From positions 1-60,363 of the forward strand of contig JAEEKE010000089.1 in the NCBI GenBank assembly GCA_016282255.1: a stretch of 60,363 nt of DNA, given 5' to 3'. Origin of the DNA: Bacillota bacterium. GTDB lineage: Bacteria > Bacillota > Clostridia > Christensenellales > CAG-138. Position numbers and translations under genes: made by a program. Positions 32,600 to 38,606 of this stretch are shown piece by piece; positions within the stretch are counted from its first letter, which is position 1, and the number at the start of each line of letters is the position of its first letter. The notes beneath the pieces were generated by a model. It was not told the DNA's origin, made no database searches, and worked only from the letters and a program-made list of their open reading frames with translations.

Positions 32600-33346
32600 T
32601 TAAAGCACCTTGCCGAACCTGCGGGTGCGGCCCATGAACTCCTTTATGCAGTCCGTATAGGCCTTTTCGTCGAAATCCGGGAAGAGCACGGGGGTGAACA
32701 CGAATTCCGAATACGCCGCCTGCCAAAGTAAAAAGTTGGAAAGCCGCTGTTCGCCCGCGGTCCGGATGATGACGTCCGGATCGGGCTGCGAACGGGTGTA
32801 GAGATGAGCGGAGATCGCTTCCTCGGTCACGTCCTCGGCCTTTGCGCCGCCCTCGATCAGCTCGCGCACCGCGTGCACTATCTCGGCGCGCCCGCCGTAG
32901 TTGATGGCCACGTTGAACACAAGGCCGGTGTTGTCCTTCGTGCGCTCCATCGCGGTCTCAAGCAGGCCGCGCATGCGCGGGGCGAGGCGGCCGAGATCCC
33001 CGATGACGATCATCCGGACGTTGTTCGCGTCCAGCTCGTCGATATCCTTATAGAAATACTCGGAAAGCAGGGCGAACAGCGCGTCGACCTCCGTCTGCGG
33101 GCGCTTCCAGTTCTCGGTGGAGAAGGCGTACACCGTCAGCGCTTCAACGCCGATGGAGTGCGAGAACCTGACGGCGGCCTTCATCGCCTCCATGCCGGCG
33201 CGGTGGCCGGCGCTGCGGGGCAGCAGCCGCTTCTTGGCCCAGCGGCCGTTGCCGTCCATGATGAGGCCGACGTGCTTCGGCATGGCGCCCTCGAGCCCGA
33301 GCGCGCGGATCTCTTCTTCGGAAAACCTGGGATAGATCTTGATCAT
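32600..33346 (-). CDS. uppS: Undecaprenyl diphosphate synthase
   Basis: 248 residues from the ATG at 33346; an upstream in-frame ATG at 33391 has no ribosome binding site and lies in the hairpin region. IMDGNGRWAKKR at about 27-38 carries the catalytic Asp and the diphosphate-binding Arg. FSTENWKRP and RTAGEQRLSNFLLWQ are further family motifs. It elongates farnesyl diphosphate to the C55 carrier of cell-wall synthesis. It is separated from the upstream small gene by an imperfect hairpin (33401-33430). Confidence 0.96.
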   Translation of the reverse strand: MIKIYPRFSEEEIRALGLEGAMPKHVGLIMDGNGRWAKKRLLPRSAGHRAGMEAMKAAVRFSHSIGVEALTVYAFSTENWKRPQTEVDALFALLSEYFYKDIDELDANNVRMIVIGDLGRLAPRMRGLLETAMERTKDNTGLVFNVAINYGGRAEIVHAVRELIEGGAKAEDVTEEAISAHLYTRSQPDPDVIIRTAGEQRLSNFLLWQAAYSEFVFTPVLFPDFDEKAYTDCIKEFMGRTRRFGKVL

Positions 33347-33436
33347 AGGAAACCCTTCTGTTGATCTCGGGCGCAGAAAAGCCGCGCTCAAAATAAGGCA
33401 ATACGCCCGAAACGAAAGTGCCGGGCGTATAAAAAG

Positions 33437-33646
33437 CTAAACGGTCTCGACCGCGGTCCTGAACCGTGCCCAAACGAGCCGGACGGTGTTCTCGCGGTCC
33501 TTGTCGGCAGCCTGCCTGATCACGCGCTGCGCGTCGCCGTCCTCAACGCCCTTGAGCGAGCGCACTTCAGCGGTCTCGACGGAGTAACCCTCCTCTTCGA
33601 GCCGGGCAACGGCGATATCGAGCGGCAATCCGAGAACGTTCGTCAA
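33437..33646 (-). CDS. Small PASTA-like protein, TTG start overlapping frr
   Basis: 69 residues. The proposed start is TTG at 33646-33644, whose last two bases belong to the frr stop TGA, with AAGGAG about 12 bases upstream inside frr. The sequence LGLPLDIAVARLEEEGYSVE followed by VIRQAADKDRENTVRLVWAR fits a single PASTA-type unit (helix, then two strands with the VIRQ turn). PASTA units usually sit in tandem on penicillin-binding proteins or Ser/Thr kinases; a free cytoplasmic unit is unusual. No signal peptide is present. The frame is conserved-looking but short. Confidence 0.6.
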   Translation of the reverse strand: MTNVLGLPLDIAVARLEEEGYSVETAEVRSLKGVEDGDAQRVIRQAADKDRENTVRLVWARFRTAVETV

Positions 33647-34194
33647 ACCGCGAGCAGCTCCTTCTCTTTTTCGGAAGCGATGCGGTCGATCTCCTTGATG
33701 GCGTTGTCGGTGGCCTTCTGAGCCTTCTCCTCCATGCGCTTCTGATCGTCCTCGGTGATGGTGCCGTCCTTGCAGTCCTTCTTGATGGTCTCGTTGGCCT
33801 CGCGGCGGATCGAGCGGATGGCGACCTTGCTCTCCTCGGCCTTCTTGCGCACGATCTTGACCAGCTCCCTGCGCCTCTCCTCGGTGAGCTCGGGGAAGAT
33901 AAGGCGGATCAGCTTGCCGTCGTTGGAGGGGTTGATGCCCAGGTCGGACTTCTGGATGGCCTTCTCGGCGGCGCTTATCATGGAAGCGTCCCAAAGGGAG
34001 ATCACGAGCAGGCGCGGTTCGGGGGAACTGATGGTGCCCATCTGGTTGATGGGGGTGGGGGTGCCGTAATAATCCACCATGATCCTGTCAAGCAGCTTCG
34101 GGTTGGCGCGGCCCGCGCGAAGGGTGCCGAGATCGCGGTTGAGAACGGCGATGGTCTTGTTCATTTTATCCTGTGCAAGTTCGATAGTATCCAT
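33643..34194 (-). CDS. frr: Ribosome recycling factor
   Basis: 183 residues, usual length. It splits the 70S ribosome after termination together with EF-G. GTLRAGRANPKLLDRIMVDY (about 23-42) and YGTPTPINQMG are family signatures, and the charged C-terminal helix (KEIDRIASEKEKELL) completes domain I. AAGGAGG lies 6 bases before the ATG. A consensus promoter lies at 34230-34258. In most Firmicutes frr directly follows pyrH; here four genes lie between them. Confidence 0.97.
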   Translation of the reverse strand: MDTIELAQDKMNKTIAVLNRDLGTLRAGRANPKLLDRIMVDYYGTPTPINQMGTISSPEPRLLVISLWDASMISAAEKAIQKSDLGINPSNDGKLIRLIFPELTEERRRELVKIVRKKAEESKVAIRSIRREANETIKKDCKDGTITEDDQKRMEEKAQKATDNAIKEIDRIASEKEKELLAV

Positions 34195-34229
34195 ATCTGA
34201 TCCTCCTTTTTAGATGATCTAACCATATT

Positions 34230-34258
34230 ATTTTAATGTATGCGGCCGTTTTTGTCAA
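34230..34258 (-). promoter_or_regulatory. Consensus sigma-A promoter of frr
   Basis: On the minus strand TTGACA (34258-34253) and TAAAAT (34235-34230) are 17 bases apart, 36 bases upstream of frr. It gives frr and the genes behind it expression independent of pyrH and of the inserted genes. Confidence 0.8.
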
Positions 34259-34333
34259 CCGCTGAAACCTTCGGGAAACGCGCTTTCGGCCTTCCGAATA
34301 AATAACGCAGGAAGGGGCCGGTTGGTTGCCTTT

Positions 34334-35038
34334 TTACGGCTGAAACATCGAGGTCTGCTGCCACGGCTCCGTTTTTTCGGGCCTTGAACCGTTCCCGCCG
34401 CCGTAGACCGCTGCGAGGAACGCCTCGGGGTCCTTCAGCTCGCCGGTCGCGAGCCCCCGCCTCGAGAGCGAAACGAAGACCGCCGCCGCCTGCGCCTGGC
34501 AGCTTACCGAGCGCGCGGGGTTGAACGAGATATCGGTGAAGGCGTCGAAATCGAGCACGGCCTCTGCAAGCTCCGGGTGCGTCATAAGCGCGTTTATATA
34601 GAGCCAGTTGTAGAAGAACGAGCGCGGCACGAGCGGGAAGCTCCGCTGAAAATACGAAAAGCCCACGAGCGCTCCGCTGGTATTGAGCCTCGGGTCGCGC
34701 TTGGCGTCGCGGGAGGAGAGGGCGAGGATATCGCCGTAGGGCCCTCCGTTTTCGAAGACCTTGGAGGCCTGGTACGCGGTCTCCACGCTGAACGCCGCCT
34801 TCTTCGTCTCTATCATAAGGTTGAAGGCGCTTAGTGAAACGCCGAGCGGCAGGGGCGAGGCGCTGGATATCTCAAGCACGCGAAGGTCCGGGTGGAGCCC
34901 AATAAACGCGGCGTGAAGGCTGCCGATGCATTTCTGCTTCTGCGAAAGCGCGAACCCGCCGTAATAGGGGAACTCCACGCTCTCGTCAGTGAAGCAGCGC
35001 CGGTCGGGCAAAGCGATGAACACGGGTCTTGACGCCAT
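34334..35038 (-). CDS. NADAR-type antitoxin of a DarT system
   Basis: 234 residues from the ATG at 35038 (AAGGAG upstream). FALSQKQKCIGSLHAAF, LGVSLSAFNLMIETKK, VETAYQASKVFENGGPYGDI and RDAKRDPRLNTSGALVGFSY are the pattern I associate with NADAR-like proteins found next to DarT1 toxins; the domain ends with LDFDAFTDISFNP and SVSCQAQAAA. NADAR enzymes hydrolyse ADP-ribose from modified guanine. The gene starts one base after the upstream toxin stop, so the two are coupled. The pairing with an ADP-ribosyltransferase gene makes the antitoxin role likely. Confidence 0.8.
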   Translation of the reverse strand: MASRPVFIALPDRRCFTDESVEFPYYGGFALSQKQKCIGSLHAAFIGLHPDLRVLEISSASPLPLGVSLSAFNLMIETKKAAFSVETAYQASKVFENGGPYGDILALSSRDAKRDPRLNTSGALVGFSYFQRSFPLVPRSFFYNWLYINALMTHPELAEAVLDFDAFTDISFNPARSVSCQAQAAAVFVSLSRRGLATGELKDPEAFLAAVYGGGNGSRPEKTEPWQQTSMFQP

Positions 35039-35039
35039 A

Positions 35040-35717
35040 TCAGTCTCCTTTATCGCGCCGCTCCGCCCAGAAGCGCCAGTCGGACCGGGGCCTAAACAGG
35101 TCCGGATACACCGAGACCTTCCGTGAATAGGGCTTCCCGGCAAGCATTTTCTCGACCTCCGATTTGACCTCCTCGTTCTCGACGTTGACGAACATGATGT
35201 AGCCCGGGTCGATCCTCTCGAAAACGAGCAGCTCGGCCTGCGGGTCGGTCGTATAATAGGGGCGCAGCCGGAGCTTATCGCGCTCTACCTCGTTTAGGTC
35301 GCCGAACATGGAGCCGAAGGCCTGAAGCGTTTTGCGTTCCCCGATCGGCATTGCGGCCATCTCCGAGCTTGCCGCGTTGCTCCGGTTGAACGCGGCGTCG
35401 AGCTCCCAGAGCAGGTCCGGCCGGAGCGCGAGGATCGCGAAATCGACCCCGCTCTCTCTGCGCTTGGTATAGAAGGTGAGGTAGTTCGGGAACCCGACCG
35501 AAACGCTGATCGATTGGGGCTGGTTATCGAGCCGGTCCATGTCGTTGGCCGTGTAGCTGATGCTCCGGCACCTGAGCTCGGTCAGCGAGCAGAGGCCGTT
35601 TTCAAGGATCGTCGGCAGGTTGGAGATGCGGGTATAGTGATAGAGGCAGCGGATCTGCCTGCTTTCGGCGCTCTTTTTCAGCGCTTCCCTGTCCTCTTTC
35701 GTCAAAGTGCTTGCCAA
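35040..35717 (-). CDS. darT: DarT-family DNA ADP-ribosyltransferase toxin
   Basis: 225 residues from a TTG at 35717, chosen because AAAGGAG lies 7 bases upstream; no ATG fits. CLYHYTRISNLPTILENGL (24-42) carries the NAD-binding His and matches the DarT start. NYLTFYTKR (79-86) lies in the nucleotide-contact region, and AELLVFERIDPGYI (161-174) supplies Glu 162, the likely catalytic residue of the ADP-ribosyl transfer. DarT enzymes modify bases in single-stranded DNA and act in growth control or phage defence. The neighbouring NADAR gene points to the DarT1 type. The toxin comes first, which is less common than antitoxin-first order in other systems. Confidence 0.82.
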   Translation of the reverse strand: MASTLTKEDREALKKSAESRQIRCLYHYTRISNLPTILENGLCSLTELRCRSISYTANDMDRLDNQPQSISVSVGFPNYLTFYTKRRESGVDFAILALRPDLLWELDAAFNRSNAASSEMAAMPIGERKTLQAFGSMFGDLNEVERDKLRLRPYYTTDPQAELLVFERIDPGYIMFVNVENEEVKSEVEKMLAGKPYSRKVSVYPDLFRPRSDWRFWAERRDKGD

Positions 35718-35752
35718 AGTCGGCGCTCCTTTCGTTCGGAAAAACCGCCGCT

Positions 35753-36211
35753 TCAGCGGTTCATGCCGCAGTCGGCGCAGTCCCCGCTCTCGCATTCGGC
35801 GCATCCGTCTAACTCATGCTCATGGCCATGCTCATGCGCGTGCTCATGCTCGTGATGATGCCCGTCGCTCTCGTAGAGCCGCAGATTATAGCCGCGGATC
35901 CTGCTGACGCCGGGGCCATCCGAATTGCGGTCGGTATGGGCGAACTTATACTTGCCGCCGACGCGCAGCTCGGCCACGAGGGGCCCCGTGCCGTCGCTGA
36001 CGAAGCCGGGGTCGCAGAGCAGGCGCACGCCGGTGCGCTCGCCGTCCTCCTCGATGTAGCCGAGGAACAGCATATCCCCGGTCATTTCGGCGTTCTCGGG
36101 ACGGATGCAGTAGAAATTGTCGGTCAGGTCGCCGAGGGCGGGGGAGCCGTCCTCATTCACGCCCTGCCGGTATTCGCGTAAGTTTATAAAAAGAGTGAAT
36201 TCCTTTTCCAT
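35753..36211 (-). CDS. Small protein with His-rich and Cys-rich metal-binding tail
   Basis: 152 residues. Residues 1-115 form a compact, strand-rich domain of no family I recognise. The tail (about 116-150) has HHHEHEHAHEHGHEHE followed by CAECESGDCADC, strong metal-ligand clusters typical of nickel, zinc or cobalt storage or delivery proteins. No signal peptide is present. The start ATG overlaps the stop of the upstream acetyltransferase by one base, and the toxin gene begins 35 bases downstream, so all are on one transcript. Its relation to the DarT/NADAR pair is not known. Confidence 0.7.
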   Translation of the reverse strand: MEKEFTLFINLREYRQGVNEDGSPALGDLTDNFYCIRPENAEMTGDMLFLGYIEEDGERTGVRLLCDPGFVSDGTGPLVAELRVGGKYKFAHTDRNSDGPGVSRIRGYNLRLYESDGHHHEHEHAHEHGHEHELDGCAECESGDCADCGMNR

Positions 36212-36696
36212 TATTCGGACTCCTCATCAAAACGGAGGATAAGATTGACGCAGTCCGGGCAGTCGGGGTCGATATAGCCGCTGCCCGAAAACCCCGCCCT
36301 TCGGTAGACGTGCAGCGCGGCGGCGTCCTTTTCCTTGACGCAGACCTCAACGTGATCGTATCTCCCCTCGCGGCGCAGCTCATCGAGCAAAAGCGCGAGC
36401 GCGGCGCTGCCGACGCCCCTGTTCTGAAAGCTTTTGTCGATCATGAACTGCTGCAGATCGTAGCCGAGGGGCTCGTCGGTGAATTCGCGCACGAGCGCCA
36501 GCCCGACGATCCTTTCGTCGAGCAGCACGGTGAAGACCCTCGCGCCGCAGCCGCGGTAAACGTAGCCGCGCGCAATGATGCCGACCGGGGAAGAAACAAA
36601 GGCGCGCTGTTCGTCGGAAACGGACAGGGAGCAGGCGTCGAGGAAATTGCTCTCGTCAAGCTCGCCGAGGCGAACGGTACCGTTTTCTATGGTCAT
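36211..36696 (-). CDS. GNAT-family N-acetyltransferase in the pyrH-frr insertion
   Basis: 161 residues. QQFMIDKSFQNRGVGSAALA (about 85-104) contains the acetyl-CoA loop NRGVGS, and KEKDAAALHVYRRAGFSGSG (about 124-143) is motif B. The N-terminal strands include VFTVLLDERIVGLALV. The ATG overlaps the pyrH stop (ATGA), and the stop overlaps the next start, so it is tightly coupled on both sides. The substrate is unknown. Acetyltransferases are common partners in toxin-antitoxin and resistance islets, but no such role can be shown here. Confidence 0.88.
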   Translation of the reverse strand: MTIENGTVRLGELDESNFLDACSLSVSDEQRAFVSSPVGIIARGYVYRGCGARVFTVLLDERIVGLALVREFTDEPLGYDLQQFMIDKSFQNRGVGSAALALLLDELRREGRYDHVEVCVKEKDAAALHVYRRAGFSGSGYIDPDCPDCVNLILRFDEESE

Positions 36697-37412
36697 TCCG
36701 CGTACTCGAATCCGGGCTTATCGTCCACCACGGTGCCCACGTTGATGCCGTTTGCCGCCGCAACGAAGTTCTCGCTCGAGCGCATTGCGAACAGCAGCAG
36801 GGGCAGATGATTCTCGCGGGCGAAGCAGATCGCGGTGATGTCGGTGGCCTTGAGATCGCGTGCGATGACCTCGTCGTAGCCGATGCGGGCATAGCGCTTC
36901 GCGGTCGGGTCCTTGGTCGGGTCGGCGGTGTAGATGCCGTCCACGTTCTTGGCAAGCAGCATCGCGTCCGCATGGATCTGCGCCGCGCGAAGGGCGGCGG
37001 CCGTGTCGGTGGTGAAGAATGGCGAGCCGGTGCCGCAGGCGAAGATCACGACCGTACCCTCGTCGATCGAGCGGTTCGCCTCGCGCGCGGAGTAGCTGTC
37101 CATAAAGGTATCCATCGAAACGGCGGAGAGCACGCGCACGGGCACGCCGAGGTCGACGAGCGCCTGTTCGAGCGCGAGCGAGTTGCAGGCGGTCGCCAGC
37201 ATGCCGATGTTGTCGGCACGGTTGCGCTCCATGGAGCCGCTGCTGCGGCCGCGCCAGATATTGCCGCCTCCGACCACCACGCCGAGCTTGCAGCCGTTGT
37301 CGTGCAGAGCCTTTATATGCTCCGCCGCCGCGGTCACGTTGTCGAAATCGATGGGCGATTTGCCGGAGAGGACCTCGCCGCTGATCTTGAGAAGGATGCG
37401 TTCGTATTTCAT
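36693..37412 (-). CDS. pyrH: UMP kinase
   Basis: 239 residues from the ATG at 37412, chosen because CGGAGG lies 8 bases upstream; an open frame further upstream has no ribosome binding site. It phosphorylates UMP to UDP. LLKISGEVLSG (6-16), VVVGGGNIWRGR (about 44-55), DNIGMLATACNSLALEQAL and DGIYTADPTKDP are family signatures. The usual neighbour frr is displaced by about 2.5 kb. A possible promoter lies at 37468-37496. Confidence 0.96.
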   Translation of the reverse strand: MKYERILLKISGEVLSGKSPIDFDNVTAAAEHIKALHDNGCKLGVVVGGGNIWRGRSSGSMERNRADNIGMLATACNSLALEQALVDLGVPVRVLSAVSMDTFMDSYSAREANRSIDEGTVVIFACGTGSPFFTTDTAAALRAAQIHADAMLLAKNVDGIYTADPTKDPTAKRYARIGYDEVIARDLKATDITAICFARENHLPLLLFAMRSSENFVAAANGINVGTVVDDKPGFEYAE

Positions 37413-37467
37413 ATTGCTGCCTCCGAAAAGTATTCCACAGAATGCGGCCCGGTCGGCCGCTCCTTCT

Positions 37468-37496
37468 ATTATAAACAAAAAAACGGAAAATGGGAA
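37468..37496 (-). promoter_or_regulatory. Possible promoter of pyrH
   Basis: On the minus strand TTCCCA (37496-37491) and TATAAT (37473-37468) are 17 bases apart, 56 bases upstream of pyrH. The -35 element is only a partial match. Confidence 0.5.
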
Positions 37497-37602
37497 TACC
37501 GCCGGCCGACTTTTTGATAAAGAAGCGCCCCTCCGCACGGACTTGCCATAAAGCCCGTTCCTTCAGGCCGCAGATATATCGCTTTTTTGCCCGTTTTACC
37601 CG

Positions 37603-37631
37603 TTGCATTTGGCAAAATGATGTGCTAAAAT
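37603..37631 (+). promoter_or_regulatory. Sigma-A promoter of tRNA-Leu
   Basis: TTGCAT at 37603 and TAAAAT at 37626 with a 17-base spacer, 23 bases before the mature tRNA. Confidence 0.75.
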
Positions 37632-37653
37632 AATCTCCATTCCGAAATACTGC

Positions 37654-37740
37654 GCCGGTGTGATGGAATTGGCAGACGTGGCGGACTCAAAATCCGCTGG
37701 TGGCAACACCGTATGGGTTCGAGTCCCATCACCGGCACCA
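37654..37740 (+). tRNA. tRNA-Leu (CAA)
   Basis: 87 bases including the encoded CCA. The acceptor GCCGGTG pairs with CACCGGC. The anticodon stem GCGGA/TCCGC holds the loop CTCAAAA, giving anticodon CAA. The long variable arm (TGGTGGCAACACCG) is typical of class II leucine tRNAs. The T-arm is GGGTTCGAGTCCC. A terminator hairpin begins at the last base. Confidence 0.95.
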
Positions 37741-37777
37741 AATGGGAGAGGGGGCATCCGCCCCCTCTCCCATTTGC
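37740..37777 (+). terminator. Hairpin directly after the tRNA-Leu CCA
   Basis: AATGGGAGAGGGGG pairs perfectly with CCCCCTCTCCCATT around CATCCG, followed by TGCTT. Its 3' arm also marks the start of the downstream repeat units. The T-tract is short, so some read-through is plausible. Confidence 0.75.
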
Positions 37778-37787
37778 TTCCAATGAA

Positions 37788-38239
37788 GGGACTCGAAGCC
37801 GCGTTAAAAATCGCAACAGTGTTGCGATTTTAGCGGCCGGATTTTTCGCATAGGGCGAGTGCGAAGCGGAGTGAGCGAGCACGAGACCCGATATGCGAAA
37901 AATGAGTCCCATCACCGGCTCTGCCTCCCCTCTGATTTGCTTCCAATGAAGGGACTCGAAGCCGCGTTAAGAATCGCAACAGTGTTGCGATTTTAGCGGC
38001 CGGTTTTTTTCGAATAGGGCGAGTGCGAAGCGGAGTGAGCGAGCACGAGACCCGATATGCGAAAAATGAGTCCCATCACCGGCTCTGCCTCCCCCTCTGA
38101 TTTGCTTCCAATGAAGAGACTCGAAGCCCGTCGCGAAAGGCAACAGTGTTGCCTTTCGCAGGGCCGGGTTTTGCGTCGCAGGGCGAGAAGCCGGCGGATT
38201 GAGCCGGCTTCGAGACCCGATACGCGCAAAACGAGTCCC
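37788..38239 (+). repeat. Three tandem tRNA-Leu-tailed hairpin units
   Basis: Three units of about 124-123 bases repeat with a period near 164 (starts at 37788, 37951 and 38116). Each begins with GGGACTCGAA (GAGACTCGAA in the third), the reverse complement of the tRNA-Leu T-arm TTCGAGTCCC, and ends with GAGTCCC; in units 1 and 2 this continues as ATCACCGGC to complete the tRNA 3' end. Inside are hairpin A, with apical CAGTG at 37817, 37980 and 38144, and hairpin B. Linkers between units contain remnants of the tRNA terminator's 3' arm. The open frames crossing the region are not credible genes. The same architecture occurs after tRNA-Lys at 52121. Confidence 0.85.
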
Positions 38240-38524
38240 ATCACCTCGTCGTCGCGGACTCCATATCCTTCGCTTCCTCGCAGGCTCGAAAGCTCACTCA
38301 TTCCGTCGCTCCTCCTCTCCGCAAAAGACCTCGCTCGGCTCACCTGTTCGCTTGCAAGCGCGCTCACGACGGTTCGCAGTCGCTGCCACTCTTTTGCGGT
38401 TTCCTCATTTTTATGCGGACTCCATATCCTTCGCTTCCTCGCAGACTCGAAAGCTCACTCATTCTGTCGCATATCGCGGCGCGGCGCGCGGCGCACTCCG
38501 GCTCACTCCGTTCGCGGTTCGCAA
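38240..38524 (+). repeat. Degenerate GCTCAC repeat tract, inverted relative to the array
   Basis: A gene-free tract between the hairpin array and the alcohol dehydrogenase promoter. Two 56-base direct repeats (38254-38309 and 38415-38470) differ at only two positions. GCTCAC followed by a TTCGC- or GTCGC-like end occurs at 38292, 38338, 38362, 38453 and 38501. GCTCACTC is the reverse complement of the GAGTGAGC in hairpin B of the array, so the tract looks like related material in the other orientation. No credible gene is seen in it. Confidence 0.7.
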
Positions 38525-38553
38525 TTGATTCCCTTTCCAAAACATGATATACT
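38525..38553 (+). promoter_or_regulatory. Sigma-A promoter of the alcohol dehydrogenase gene
   Basis: TTGATT at 38525 and TATACT at 38548 with a 17-base spacer, 53 bases before the ATG. Confidence 0.65.
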
Positions 38554-38606
38554 GAAACCGCAGAATCCGATCTGCCCGAATTCGATCAACTTAACGGAGG
38601 TACCGT

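Noticed and set aside
33401..33430. Terminator between the PASTA-like gene and uppS
   Set aside because: ATACGCCCG pairs with CGGGCGTAT, but the minus-strand T-tract is broken (TGCCTTATTTT), so I did not list it as a terminator.
37625..37915. A minus-strand frame containing MGLEPIRCCHQRILSPP
   Set aside because: This is the well-known artefact of translating a leucine tRNA gene backwards.
37788..38239. Possible CRISPR array
   Set aside because: Only three copies, units over 120 bases with internal hairpins, short shared linkers rather than unique spacers, and no cas genes.
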